DNA of 64,000 bases from DAIDKA01 sp035487155 (GTDB lineage Bacteria; Pseudomonadota; Gammaproteobacteria; Steroidobacterales; Steroidobacteraceae), in NCBI GenBank assembly GCA_035487155.1, contig DATHMK010000005.1, forward strand, positions 1-64,000, given 5' to 3'. Under the pieces are notes generated by a model. That model was not told the DNA's origin, made no database searches, and saw only the letters and a program-made list of their open reading frames with translations. Of the stretch, positions 42,353 to 50,927 are shown piece after piece; within the stretch, counting starts at the first letter, position 1; each line of letters opens with the position of its first letter. The translations under genes and the position numbers were made by a program.

Positions 42353-44098
42353 TTGAGGCGCAAGCGAACAACAAAGGAACCATCAGCGGCGCCCGGGGTG
42401 GACAAATGCCCGGTGGGCATCATCGGATTTGACCAGATCACCAACGGAGGCGTGCCGCGCGGGCGTCCGGCGTTGGTATGCGGCGGTGCGGGATGTGGCA
42501 AGACCCTCTTCGCCATCGAGTTCGTCGTCCGCGGGGCCACCCAGTTCAATGAGCCCGGGGTGTTCGTATCTTTTGAAGAAACCGCCGAGGAACTTGCTGC
42601 CAACGTCCGCTCGCTGGGCTTCGATCTGAAGCAGCTGGTGCGTCGCAAGCTTCTGGCAATGGACTTCATCCATGTCGAACGCAGCGAGATCGAGGAGACG
42701 GGCAGCTACGATCTGGAAGGTCTGTTCGTGCGTCTGCAATATGCCATCGACTCGATCAAGGCCAAGCGCGTCGTCCTGGATACCATCGAGGCGCTGTTTG
42801 CCGGGCTGTCGGACACGGCCGTCCTGCGGGCGGAGCTGCGACGCCTGTTTCGCTGGCTGAAGGACAAGGGCGTGACGGCGCTCATCACCGGTGAAAAGGG
42901 CGAGGGCGCGCTGACCCGGCAGGGAATCGAAGAGTACGTGTCGGATTGCGTCATCCTGCTGGATCACCGGATCCAGGATCAGCTGTCGACACGCCGACTG
43001 CGTGTGGTCAAGTATCGCGGCTCGGCGCATGGCACCAACGAATATCCCTTCATCATCGACAAGGATGGCATCAGCGTCCTGCCGATCACGAGCGTGGGGC
43101 TCAACCATAAAGCCTCCAGTGAAAGGATCTCCAGCGGCGTGCCACGCCTGGACACCATGTTGGACGGACGCGGCTTCTTTCGCGGCTCGAGCATCATGGT
43201 GTCGGGCACCGCGGGTACCGGCAAGACCACTCTGGGGTGCAGCTTCGTGCACGGCGCCTGTGGGCGCGGTGAGCGTTGCCTGTACTTCGCGTTCGAGGAG
43301 TCCCCATCGCAGATCGTGCGCAACATGCGCTCGATAGGCATCGATCTGCAGCCCTGGATAGACAAGGGGCTGCTGCAGTTTCATGCGGCGCGCCCGACGC
43401 TCTACGGCCTGGAGACTCACCTGTCGGTCATGCACCGGCAGATCGAGGCATTCAAACCCTCGGTGGTCGTCGTCGATCCTGTGACCACGATGCTGACCGA
43501 AGGCGCCGCCCATGATGTGCGTTCGATGCTGTTGCGGCTGATAGACTATATGAAGAGCCTGCAGATCACGGCCTACCTGGTCAGCCTCAGTCATATCAGC
43601 AACCCCGCCGAACAAAGCGAGGCGGAGATTTCATCGCTGATCGATACCTGGCTGCTGGTGCGCGACCTGGAATTTGCGGGGGAGCGCAATCGCGGCCTGT
43701 ACATTCTCAAGTCCCGCGGCATGGCACATTCGAACCAGATTCGTGAGTTCGTGCTCGGACCGGGCGGGGTCGAGTTGCTGGATGTGTATTTGGGGCCGCA
43801 GGGCATGCTGACCGGCTCGGCACGCGCGCTGCAGGAAACCAGGGACCAGGCGCAGGCCCACGCTAACGAACGGGAATTCAACCGAGTCCAGGCCGAGATC
43901 GCCGCCAGGCGCAGCGTCCTGGAGGCGCAAATCGGGTCACTTCAGAACAAGATCAAGGTGCAGGACCAACTGATCGAGCAGCTGGTACTCAATCGGCAGG
44001 CGAACGAATTGACCGGACAGGCGGAAAGACGGGCCATCGCGGCCAGTCGCCGCGCTGACATCGATGCCGCCGGCGGCGGCCGGGGAAGGTCGAAATGA
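42353..44098 (+). CDS. kaiC: KaiC-like circadian clock ATPase
   Basis: This 581-residue protein has two RecA-like KaiC domains. Walker A motifs are GGAGCGKT (44-51) and GTAGTGKT (285-292); catalytic-type Glu pairs are visible in FEETAEE and FEESPSQ. The phosphosite region is EISSLIDTW with S427-S428, which aligns with S431-T432 of Synechococcus KaiC. A C-terminal coiled tail of about 100 residues (Glu/Arg/Gln-rich) follows. The start is TTG 42353 with aagga at 42341-42345; an ATG at 42346 runs into a stop after two codons. No kaiA is present. It is probably a timing or signalling ATPase that works with the two KaiB-like proteins and the kinase downstream. Confidence 0.92.
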   Translation: MRRKRTTKEPSAAPGVDKCPVGIIGFDQITNGGVPRGRPALVCGGAGCGKTLFAIEFVVRGATQFNEPGVFVSFEETAEELAANVRSLGFDLKQLVRRKLLAMDFIHVERSEIEETGSYDLEGLFVRLQYAIDSIKAKRVVLDTIEALFAGLSDTAVLRAELRRLFRWLKDKGVTALITGEKGEGALTRQGIEEYVSDCVILLDHRIQDQLSTRRLRVVKYRGSAHGTNEYPFIIDKDGISVLPITSVGLNHKASSERISSGVPRLDTMLDGRGFFRGSSIMVSGTAGTGKTTLGCSFVHGACGRGERCLYFAFEESPSQIVRNMRSIGIDLQPWIDKGLLQFHAARPTLYGLETHLSVMHRQIEAFKPSVVVVDPVTTMLTEGAAHDVRSMLLRLIDYMKSLQITAYLVSLSHISNPAEQSEAEISSLIDTWLLVRDLEFAGERNRGLYILKSRGMAHSNQIREFVLGPGGVELLDVYLGPQGMLTGSARALQETRDQAQAHANEREFNRVQAEIAARRSVLEAQIGSLQNKIKVQDQLIEQLVLNRQANELTGQAERRAIAASRRADIDAAGGGRGRSK

Positions 44099-44382
44099 AA
44101 CCACGGATGGCTTGGAATCTCAGGCTCTACATCGCCGGGCCCACGCCCAAATCGATCACGGCGTTTGAGAACCTGAAGAAAATCTGCGAGGAGCATCTCA
44201 AAGGCGAGTATCACATCGAGATCATCGATCTGGTCAAGCAGCCGCAGCTGGCCAAGGGCGACCAGATTCTGGCGGTCCCGACCCTGGTGCGGCGGCTCCC
44301 ACAGCCGATCAAGAAGATCATCGGTGATCTGTCCAATACCGAGCGCGTCCTGGTCGGCCTGGACCTTCGTCCCCAGGGCTGA
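44095..44382 (+). CDS. kaiB: KaiB-like protein 1
   Basis: This 95-residue protein matches KaiB in length and sequence pattern: LRLYIAGPTPKSITAFENLKKIC, HIEIIDLVKQPQLAKGDQILAVPTLVRRLPQPIKKIIGDLS and VLVGLDL. KaiB binds the CI ring of KaiC after switching fold. It overlaps kaiC by 4 bp and has no gap to speak of before the second copy (1 bp). Confidence 0.95.
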   Translation: MKPRMAWNLRLYIAGPTPKSITAFENLKKICEEHLKGEYHIEIIDLVKQPQLAKGDQILAVPTLVRRLPQPIKKIIGDLSNTERVLVGLDLRPQG

Positions 44383-44383
44383 A

Positions 44384-44761
44384 GTGGCTAGCAAGTCAAA
44401 GGCTGGGACCGGACTGGGCATTTCGGCCAAGGAGTTCGAGCGTGTCGTCGCGGAACAGCCGCACGCCCGCTATGTGCTGAAGCTATACGTCAGTGGCATG
44501 ACCCCCCGTTCGCTGCGGGCCATCGGCAATCTGCAGAAGCTCTGCGCCAAATTCCTGCCCGGACGGCACGAACTGGAGATCATCGACATCTATCAGCAGC
44601 CGGCGTTGACCAAGGAGGCCCAGATCGTTGCGGTTCCGACTCTGGTCAAGGAACTGCCCGCGCCGCTGCGCCGGGTGATCGGTGACTTGAGTGATCGTGG
44701 CCGCATTCTGCTGCTGTTGGGGATAAAACCCGGGGACAGCACCGAGCAGTCGGTGGCGTAG
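44384..44761 (+). CDS. kaiB: KaiB-like protein 2
   Basis: This protein is 125 residues from GTG 44384. Residues 35-110 are a second KaiB domain (YVLKLYVSGMTPRSLRAIGNLQKLC, then ELEIIDIYQQPALTKEAQIVAVPTLVKELPAPLRRVIGDLS). It carries an N-terminal extension of about 30 residues that the first copy lacks. The pair is clearly diverged, so they may bind different partners (KaiC and the histidine kinase) rather than be a recent duplicate. Confidence 0.92.
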   Translation: MASKSKAGTGLGISAKEFERVVAEQPHARYVLKLYVSGMTPRSLRAIGNLQKLCAKFLPGRHELEIIDIYQQPALTKEAQIVAVPTLVKELPAPLRRVIGDLSDRGRILLLLGIKPGDSTEQSVA

Positions 44762-44768
44762 TCAGGCC

Positions 44769-46463
44769 ATGAAATCCGAACAGCAAAAACAACTTGAGTC
44801 AGCACGGGAGCAGATCGAGGAGCTGCGGGCCGAGCTCACCGAGGCCCGCGAAACGCTGAACGCGATACAGAGCGGCGCCGTGGATGCTCTGGTCATCGAT
44901 TCCCCCGAGGGACAGCGTATCTATACCCTGGACGGGGCCGAGCAAGGCTACCGGACACTCATCGAGCGCATGCAGGATGGCGCGGTAATGCTGGATGGGG
45001 ACGGGACTATTCAGTACTGCAACAGCCGGTTTGCGCAATTGTTGAGTGTCCCGCTGGAGTCCGTGATTGGCAGTACCCTGGAGGACTGGGTCAATCAGCG
45101 CGATCGGCAGGCGTTGCAGACGCTCCTGTCCGGAGATTCCGTGCGGATGGAACTGGACTTCTACCCGCCCGGCGCCGCACCGGTTCCAACCCTGGTGTCC
45201 ACTGTCGCCGACTCATCGGGGGGTATGGGAACCGGGCTGATCATCACCGATCTGAGCGAGCGCAAGCAGTACGAGGCGGGCGTCGTGCACCTGAACGCCC
45301 AGTTGGAGAACAGGATCCAGGAGCGCACCGCGGAGCTGGAAGCTGCCAATGCGTTGCTGAAGGATGCTGACCGGCGCAAGGACGATTTCCTCGCCGTGCT
45401 GTCCCATGAGCTCAGAAATCCATTGGCGCCGATCAGGACCGCGGCGCATCTGCTGGACTCACCGCACCTGCCGGCCTCGGAGCTGTTGTGGGCGCGAACG
45501 GTCATTCAGCGGCAGGTACGCCATATGTCGGCGCTGCTGGATGATCTGCTGGACATCGCCCGCATCACGCGCGGCAGAATGGAGCTCAAGGTCAGGCGGG
45601 TGAATCTGAAAGGCGTGGTGGATGCCGCGGTGGAGGCCGCGCGCCCGTTGATAGACCGCAACAACCATACCCTCCTGGTGACGCTGCCTGACAATGATGT
45701 GGAACTGGACGCAGATCCGTTGCGCCTGTCGCAGATTCTTTCCAACCTGCTCACCAACGCTGCGAAATACACCGACGCCGGGGGCCACATCGAACTGTCG
45801 GCGCAGATTGCCGGCGGGAGGCTGAGCCTGAGGGTTAAGGACGATGGCATCGGGCTTTCCACGGATGCGCTTTCCCGGATCTTCACGATGTTCGCCCAGG
45901 TCGATGGCTCGGCGGGACGTTCGGAAGGGGGCCTCGGAATCGGTCTGGCTCTGGTCAAGGGTCTGGTGACACTGCATGGCGGCTCGGTGCGTGCACAAAG
46001 CGACGGCGCAGGGCGGGGCAGCGAATTCATCGTCGAACTGCCCATTGCGGCAGTCCGGGAAGAGGTCGTTGCGCCCCTCGGCAGCGACGCCGCGGCGCCG
46101 CTGGGGAGCCGCCGCGTGCTGGTCGCCGACGACAACAAGGATGCCGCGGATACTCTGGGCCTGCTGCTGGAACTGTACGGTCACGAGGTGCGCGTTGCGC
46201 ACAGCGGCAATGCGGCCCTGGCCGTGGCCCACTCCTTCCACCCCAATGTCGCCCTGCTGGACATCGCCATGCCGGACCTCAGTGGCTATGAAGTGGCGCG
46301 CAATCTGCGCGTGGACACCTGTTGTCCGGACATTCTGCTCATTGCATTGACCGGCTATGGCCAGGATGGGGACAAGGAGCGCGCCCACGAGGCCGGTTTC
46401 GATCATCATCTGACCAAGCCGGTTGACCCCAGCAAACTTGAAGCCCTGATTTCAGGGTGCTGA
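44769..46463 (+). CDS. Hybrid sensor histidine kinase with PAS and receiver domains
   Basis: This 564-residue protein begins with a coiled coil (1-40), then a PAS domain (about 60-165), a second coiled coil, the dimerisation/phospho-acceptor H-box FLAVLSHELRNPLAPIRTAAHLL, an HATPase domain (NLLTNAAKYTD N-box, VKDDGIGL G1, GGLGIGLALVKGL G2) and a C-terminal receiver with the phospho-acceptor Asp in ALLDIAMPD and a lysine in LTKPVDP. It lies 7 bp after kaiB and is the likely output of the Kai-like proteins, as SasA is in cyanobacteria, though its sensor differs. It has no transmembrane segment. The 3' end overlaps the convergent esterase gene by 12 bp. Confidence 0.93.
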   Translation: MKSEQQKQLESAREQIEELRAELTEARETLNAIQSGAVDALVIDSPEGQRIYTLDGAEQGYRTLIERMQDGAVMLDGDGTIQYCNSRFAQLLSVPLESVIGSTLEDWVNQRDRQALQTLLSGDSVRMELDFYPPGAAPVPTLVSTVADSSGGMGTGLIITDLSERKQYEAGVVHLNAQLENRIQERTAELEAANALLKDADRRKDDFLAVLSHELRNPLAPIRTAAHLLDSPHLPASELLWARTVIQRQVRHMSALLDDLLDIARITRGRMELKVRRVNLKGVVDAAVEAARPLIDRNNHTLLVTLPDNDVELDADPLRLSQILSNLLTNAAKYTDAGGHIELSAQIAGGRLSLRVKDDGIGLSTDALSRIFTMFAQVDGSAGRSEGGLGIGLALVKGLVTLHGGSVRAQSDGAGRGSEFIVELPIAAVREEVVAPLGSDAAAPLGSRRVLVADDNKDAADTLGLLLELYGHEVRVAHSGNAALAVAHSFHPNVALLDIAMPDLSGYEVARNLRVDTCCPDILLIALTGYGQDGDKERAHEAGFDHHLTKPVDPSKLEALISGC

Positions 46464-48092
46464 GAGGATCGGCAGCTGCAACCACGACGCGGTGGCGCCA
46501 CCCGTCCAGATGGCGTGGGTGCCCCGGTTCACGGTGTCCTCGTGCCGCGCATACAACAGCGGCTTGGGCGCGTGGAAGATGTCCCGACCCTGAATCCGCA
46601 GCCGCAGGGTCTCGCCGGCACCGAAATGGGTTCCGGATGGCAGTATTTCGATGTCTGCGCTCACGATCTCACCCGGGGTAACCTTGCTTTGCTTGCGGTG
46701 CGCCAGCACCGGCAGGTAACTGCTGGTGCGTGCGGTGTCCAGTTCGCGATGCGAGACTCGCAGCCAGCCCAGCGCCACCGGACCGTTCTCGAAAATCGCA
46801 TAGTGCGTCATGCCGACCGGCTGGCCGCGGGTATCGAGCTTCTCCATGGCCACGAACAGATCCAGATCATCGGCCTGCTCCGCGCTGACGAAGAGGTGCA
46901 GCCAGGCGTGCCCGACGATGTCGGTGTCCGTCTGAAAACGCAGGTCGAAGATCGCGGCCGCATCCTCGGCCAGAGCGTCATAGCGGCACACGCTCTGCTG
47001 GCCCGGAACATCCGTGCCGAGCGAGCTTGAGTCCGCGGCCAGATACAGCCTGCGATACGACACCTCGGGCAGCGGCCACTGCACCGCGTGATGCGCGCGG
47101 GCGTGGCCGCTGCGTTCACGGATCTCTACGGTAACCCGCGGCCATGACGGGGCGTCGCAGGTGCCTTTGAGGAAATGATCGAAGAAGGCAAGCTGACGCG
47201 CACGGCTTTGCGGATCGTAGTAGTGCGCCCATTTCTTGCGCCCATGGACCTCGAGCCATTTCTGGCTGGAGACGATGCGCCGGAATCCCTCGAGTGTGCC
47301 GCGGGTGTGCAGGCCGTGATCGCTCCAGCTGCCAACGACCCAGGCCGGGATGCGGATTTTTTCAAGGTCTGCGGCCTTGGAGGCCCAGAACTCATCGCAC
47401 AGTGGATGTTCGGCGCTCTCCGCCCAGAGGTCCTCGATGGGGTGATCAGAGGCGCCCCAACGCACCTGAATGTAGGGCCAGAAGGCGGTATCCGGAATGC
47501 CTCCATGCCGGACCACCTCGCGGTAGGTGTCCGACCAGCCTTCCCAGGGATTGATCGCCGCGAGGTGCGGTGGGTTCAGTGCCGCCACGCGCCATTGCAT
47601 GACGGTGAGATAGGACACCCCTGACAGGCCCACCTTGCCGTTGCTCCAGGCCTGGGTGCCGGCCCATTCGACGGCGTCGTAGAAGGCCTCGGTCTCTTCG
47701 GGTGACAGGTAAGTCGCCGGCGACTGCGCATACCAGACACCGGGTATGTCGATGGTGACGACGGCATAGCCCTGAGCGACCCAGAACACCGGATCGGGGG
47801 CCTCGAAGATGGTGAGCTCCGAAAGCCACTCTGCCCGCACGCCGCTATCCGGATAAATCCTGGCAAGTGGCGCGGGGTCATGCTTGCCATAAGGGGTCCA
47901 GGCGAGCAACGGCGGGGCCCTGTGGTCAGCGGCCGGTCTGAAGACATCGGCGTACAGTGAGAACCCGAACCGCGTCGGGATCTGCACATCCCGCTCGATG
48001 ATCATGTCGCCCCTGAGGTCGCGGCTGTAGTGGCGCGCGCGCGCGCCGCGCGCCTCCGGCGTGTTCAGCGCCGCGCGGTAACGATAGTTCAT
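46452..48092 (-). CDS. CocE/NonD-family hydrolase
   Basis: This protein is 546 residues from ATG 48092, which overlaps the MarR stop. It belongs to the X-Pro dipeptidyl-peptidase-like esterase family: the alpha/beta hydrolase nucleophile elbow is GLSGVSYLTVMQW, the substrate region DIPGVWYAQSP replaces the usual D-x-R-G-x-G-x-S, and the C-terminal jelly-roll domain has GHAWLHLFVSAEQADDLDLFV. Family members include cocaine esterase. It acts on esters or amides, possibly an aromatic ester. It forms an operon with the MarR regulator and is convergent with the kinase gene. Confidence 0.87.
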   Translation of the reverse strand: MNYRYRAALNTPEARGARARHYSRDLRGDMIIERDVQIPTRFGFSLYADVFRPAADHRAPPLLAWTPYGKHDPAPLARIYPDSGVRAEWLSELTIFEAPDPVFWVAQGYAVVTIDIPGVWYAQSPATYLSPEETEAFYDAVEWAGTQAWSNGKVGLSGVSYLTVMQWRVAALNPPHLAAINPWEGWSDTYREVVRHGGIPDTAFWPYIQVRWGASDHPIEDLWAESAEHPLCDEFWASKAADLEKIRIPAWVVGSWSDHGLHTRGTLEGFRRIVSSQKWLEVHGRKKWAHYYDPQSRARQLAFFDHFLKGTCDAPSWPRVTVEIRERSGHARAHHAVQWPLPEVSYRRLYLAADSSSLGTDVPGQQSVCRYDALAEDAAAIFDLRFQTDTDIVGHAWLHLFVSAEQADDLDLFVAMEKLDTRGQPVGMTHYAIFENGPVALGWLRVSHRELDTARTSSYLPVLAHRKQSKVTPGEIVSADIEILPSGTHFGAGETLRLRIQGRDIFHAPKPLLYARHEDTVNRGTHAIWTGGATASWLQLPILSAP

Positions 48093-48532
48093 TCCCGTTC
48101 CAGCATCGCGTCCGCGTTCTGCAGCAGGCGCTCCAGCTGCATCTTGAAGGAGGCCTCGTTGAGCCCCCCCAGCAGCCGCCGCTCGTGTGCGGCCGCCAAC
48201 GGTCGCACCCGCTCCAGCAGCGCCCGGCCCTTGGCCGAGAGCGTCACCATGCGTACCCGCGAGTCCGGGCCATGCGTGCGTCGGGTGAGCAGGCCCGAGG
48301 ACTCCAGCTCGCGCAGCGAGCGACTCACCCAGGCCTTGTCGATGTGGGCGCGCCTGGCGATTTCGTTGACCGTGACGCCTTGCTTGCCATCCAGCAGATT
48401 CATCAGTCGCAGGTCGGTGTTGCGCAGGCCGAAGCGTTTCTCGATGGTGCGGATTGCGAGCCGCGAGATGACCTCGGCGATGCGTACGATGCGCACCGCG
48501 ACCAGGTCTTCGAGTGATTTGCGATCGGCCAT
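48089..48532 (-). CDS. MarR-family transcriptional regulator
   Basis: This protein is 147 residues from ATG 48532 (ribosome-binding site GGGAG). The winged helix-turn-helix is seen in DLRLMNLLDGKQGVTVNEIARRAHIDKAWVSRSLRELESSGLLTRRTHGPDSRVRMVTLSAKG. MarR regulators usually repress divergent genes until an aromatic ligand is bound. An inverted repeat in the divergent region is a likely operator. Its stop overlaps the esterase start by 4 bp. It probably controls both the esterase and the carotenoid-oxygenase genes. Confidence 0.92.
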   Translation of the reverse strand: MADRKSLEDLVAVRIVRIAEVISRLAIRTIEKRFGLRNTDLRLMNLLDGKQGVTVNEIARRAHIDKAWVSRSLRELESSGLLTRRTHGPDSRVRMVTLSAKGRALLERVRPLAAAHERRLLGGLNEASFKMQLERLLQNADAMLERE

Positions 48533-48562
48533 CGGCACTCCCGTAGCGGCCACTTTGCTGTC

Positions 48563-48600
48563 TTGACAACAAGTCTCCGCCCGGACCATATTGTTGTCAA
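48563..48600. promoter_or_regulatory. Candidate MarR operator (perfect 10-bp inverted repeat)
   Basis: TTGACAACAA at 48563-48572 is the exact reverse complement of TTGTTGTCAA at 48591-48600, with 18 bp between. CAACAA at 48603-48608 adds a further half-site. The pair lies between the marR-like start (48532) and the carotenoid oxygenase start (48621), the position expected for a repressor of both genes. TTGTTGTC-type half-sites are common MarR targets. Confidence 0.65.
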
Positions 48601-48620
48601 CGCAACAAGGCGACCCCACC

Positions 48621-50066
48621 ATGAAATTCCCGGACCTGCCGATGTTCGCTGGCGTGAATGCGCCCTGCCGGGCCGAGGTCGACCTGCAGGATCTTGAGGT
48701 CGAAGGCGACATTCCACGGCAGATCGACGGTGCGTTCTACCGCGTGGCGGCTGATCATCAGTTCCCGCCGCTGTTCGCCCAGGACGTGCCCTTCAACGGC
48801 GACGGCATGGTGTCGATGTTCCGCTTCCAGGACGGCCGGGTTCAGCTCAAGTCGCGCTATGTGCGCACCGAGCGTTTCAAGGCCGAGCGCGCCGCGGGCC
48901 GCACGCTGTTCGGGCGATACCGCAACAAATGGACCGATGATCCGGCGGTCGCGGGCATGAACCGCAATCTCGCCAACACCAGCGTGCTGATCCATCACGG
49001 CGTGCTGCTCGCACTGCGCGAGGACAGTCCCCCGGTGGCCCTGGACCCTGTGACCCTTGAGACCATCGGCAACTGGAGTTTTCATGGCACGCTGCCCGGA
49101 CCGACCTGCTCGGCGCACTGCAAGATCGATCCTGTCTCCGGCAACCTGGTGGGTTTCGGCTTCGGTGCCAAGGGCGACTTCACGCGCGATGTGGTGTACT
49201 TCGAAGTCAATCCGCAAGGCCGGGTGATTCATCAGGCCTGGTTTCAGACCCCGTATTTCGAAGAGCAGCACGACTGCGGCGTGACCCGCGACTACATTGT
49301 TTTTCCCGTGATCCCGATCCTCGGCGCCGGCGAGGAGGGCCTGAAGGCCGGCCGTGCCTATTACGGCTGGAATCCGGATAAGGAGATTTACCTCGGCGTA
49401 CTGCCGCGCTTCGGCAACGGCAGCGACATTCGCTGGTTCACGGCTCCGAACCAGTTTACCAGCCATGTGATGAACGCCTTCAACGAAGGCTCGCGGGTGC
49501 ACATCGATGTGTGCCGCTCGCCCGGTAACCTGTTTCCGTTCTTCCCGGAGTTCGGCAAACCGTTTGACCCCAAGGGGCTCGCCGATGTGAAACTGACGCG
49601 CTGGACCGTGGATGTCACCCGCGGCAGCAGCGCGCCGGAGAGTGCTCCGCCCTTCGAGCGCGTGCAGACCCTGAGTGAGTTCATCGGTGAATTCCCGCGC
49701 AACGATGATCGCTTCCAGATGCGTGAGTATCGGCATGGGTGGCTGCTCGGGTTCGCCGGCACCCGCAACAGTCTCGGCCATGTGGATCTGAACTCAGGTC
49801 GCCTGCAAAGCTGGCAGGCGGCGCCCACCTCGCCGGTCATGGAGCCGTGCTTCATTGCGCGAAGTCCCGATGCGCAGGAAGGAGAGGGGTGGATCGTGCA
49901 GGCGCTGACCAATGGCCAGACCATGCTCACGGAAGTGAATCTCTTTGTCGCCACCGAGATCGCCAAAGGCCCGGTTGCGACCATCAAACTGCCGCTGCGC
50001 CTGAAGCCTGCCTACCACGGCAGCTGGTCGCCGGGAGCCGCGGTCAAGTCCTCGGGTCTGCTTTAG
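48621..50066 (+). CDS. Carotenoid oxygenase family, lignostilbene dioxygenase-like
   Basis: This protein is 481 residues from ATG 48621. The four Fe-binding histidines of the family are seen in GPTCSAHCKID, FEEQHDCGVT, FTSHVMNAF and AYHGSW. PRQIDGAFYRVAADHQFPP at the start and NGDGMVSMFRF are family landmarks. Lignostilbene alpha,beta-dioxygenases split the central double bond of stilbenes from lignin. No signal peptide is present, and no carotenoid biosynthesis gene is nearby, which favours an aromatic substrate. The start at TTG 48591 is unlikely because it lies inside the inverted repeat. Confidence 0.9.
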   Translation: MKFPDLPMFAGVNAPCRAEVDLQDLEVEGDIPRQIDGAFYRVAADHQFPPLFAQDVPFNGDGMVSMFRFQDGRVQLKSRYVRTERFKAERAAGRTLFGRYRNKWTDDPAVAGMNRNLANTSVLIHHGVLLALREDSPPVALDPVTLETIGNWSFHGTLPGPTCSAHCKIDPVSGNLVGFGFGAKGDFTRDVVYFEVNPQGRVIHQAWFQTPYFEEQHDCGVTRDYIVFPVIPILGAGEEGLKAGRAYYGWNPDKEIYLGVLPRFGNGSDIRWFTAPNQFTSHVMNAFNEGSRVHIDVCRSPGNLFPFFPEFGKPFDPKGLADVKLTRWTVDVTRGSSAPESAPPFERVQTLSEFIGEFPRNDDRFQMREYRHGWLLGFAGTRNSLGHVDLNSGRLQSWQAAPTSPVMEPCFIARSPDAQEGEGWIVQALTNGQTMLTEVNLFVATEIAKGPVATIKLPLRLKPAYHGSWSPGAAVKSSGLL

Positions 50067-50075
50067 AGGCTGCAC

Positions 50076-50888
50076 ATGCTCAACTACGACGATTACATCG
50101 CAGTGTTCAACTCCGGGGATGATGCCGCGCTTCTGGAGCGGTTTTTCGCCGAGGACGTGGTGTTCACGGGCGGCAGTCGGGAGTACCAGGGCAGGGCCGC
50201 GCTCAGGGACTTTCTGGACTGGGCACACGATGGCGTGCGCGAAGTCATGCGGCCGCAGAACGTGATCCGGCGCGACGACATGATCTTTGCCGACGTCGAC
50301 ATGGACTTCCATGCCAGCAAGGTGCGCGTGGACTTTCCCTTCGGGGCCCTGCGCCCCGGGGATCTGGTCACGGTCAAGTTCTTCGTCACCTACCGCCTGC
50401 GGGACGATCGGGTCGTGGAGCTCAAGTCGATGACCTGGCCGCCGGGCAAGGGTGTGACCCGCGTGCCCCGGCTGGGCCCCCACCCAAGCCAGATCGCGGC
50501 CTTCGGCGCCTACGTTTCGGCCTTCAGTCAGGGCGAATTCGAGCGCTTTGGGCGCTTCTATACCGAGGATGTGCGCCTTGAGCTCGGCTCGGTGCCGCCC
50601 ATTCTGGGACGCCAGGGCATCATCGACTTCTACAGACCCATGTTTGAGCGGGTGAGCGAGAAGCTCAGGATCAATAGCGTCGCCGCCACCGAGACCAGCA
50701 TTGAACTGGATGCCGTCACCCGCTTCACGGCCATCCAGGACGCACCCGATTTTGTCGTGGCGCCCTTGCGCCTCGGGGAATATGTGGAGGGCAGGGTGCT
50801 GGTCAGTTATCAACTGCGGGACGGACTCATCGCCAGGATTTCGGTGAGGCGCGGCGGCGAGATGCTCAAGCACCCCCTGCCGGCATGA
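50076..50888 (+). CDS. Protein with two NTF2/SnoaL-like domains
   Basis: This 270-residue protein starts 9 bp after the dioxygenase gene. It contains two SnoaL-like halves: residues 1-130 (YIAVFNSGDDAALLERFFAEDVVFTGGS, then RDFLDWAHDGV) and 145-262 (YVSAFSQGEFERFGRFYTEDVRLEL, then GRQGIIDFYRPMF). In sphingomonads an NTF2-fold lyase converts a diarylpropane to a lignostilbene by releasing formaldehyde, which is then cleaved by lignostilbene dioxygenase. This two-gene arrangement matches that order, but a tandem double domain is unlike the single-domain LdpA. Confidence 0.87.
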   Translation: MLNYDDYIAVFNSGDDAALLERFFAEDVVFTGGSREYQGRAALRDFLDWAHDGVREVMRPQNVIRRDDMIFADVDMDFHASKVRVDFPFGALRPGDLVTVKFFVTYRLRDDRVVELKSMTWPPGKGVTRVPRLGPHPSQIAAFGAYVSAFSQGEFERFGRFYTEDVRLELGSVPPILGRQGIIDFYRPMFERVSEKLRINSVAATETSIELDAVTRFTAIQDAPDFVVAPLRLGEYVEGRVLVSYQLRDGLIARISVRRGGEMLKHPLPA

Positions 50889-50927
50889 AATAATATTATA
50901 TTAATCAAATAGTTAATGAAAATATTT
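50887..50927. promoter_or_regulatory. AT-rich island before the exported-protein operon
   Basis: This 41-bp stretch has only four G/C bases, within a GC-rich genome, and includes a perfect 10-bp palindrome ATAATATTAT (50890-50899). Nearby GC-rich inverted repeats lie at 50928-50939 and 50938-50950. It lies in the 244-bp gap before the eight-gene operon and could be an UP-type element, a binding site for a nucleoid protein, or the 3' end of the dioxygenase transcript. No consensus -35/-10 pair was identified. Confidence 0.45.

Noticed and set aside
42346..42354. ATG start for kaiC
   Set aside because: It opens ATG-TCT-TGA and stops at once; TTG 42353 with the upstream aagga is the only start that gives the full first domain.
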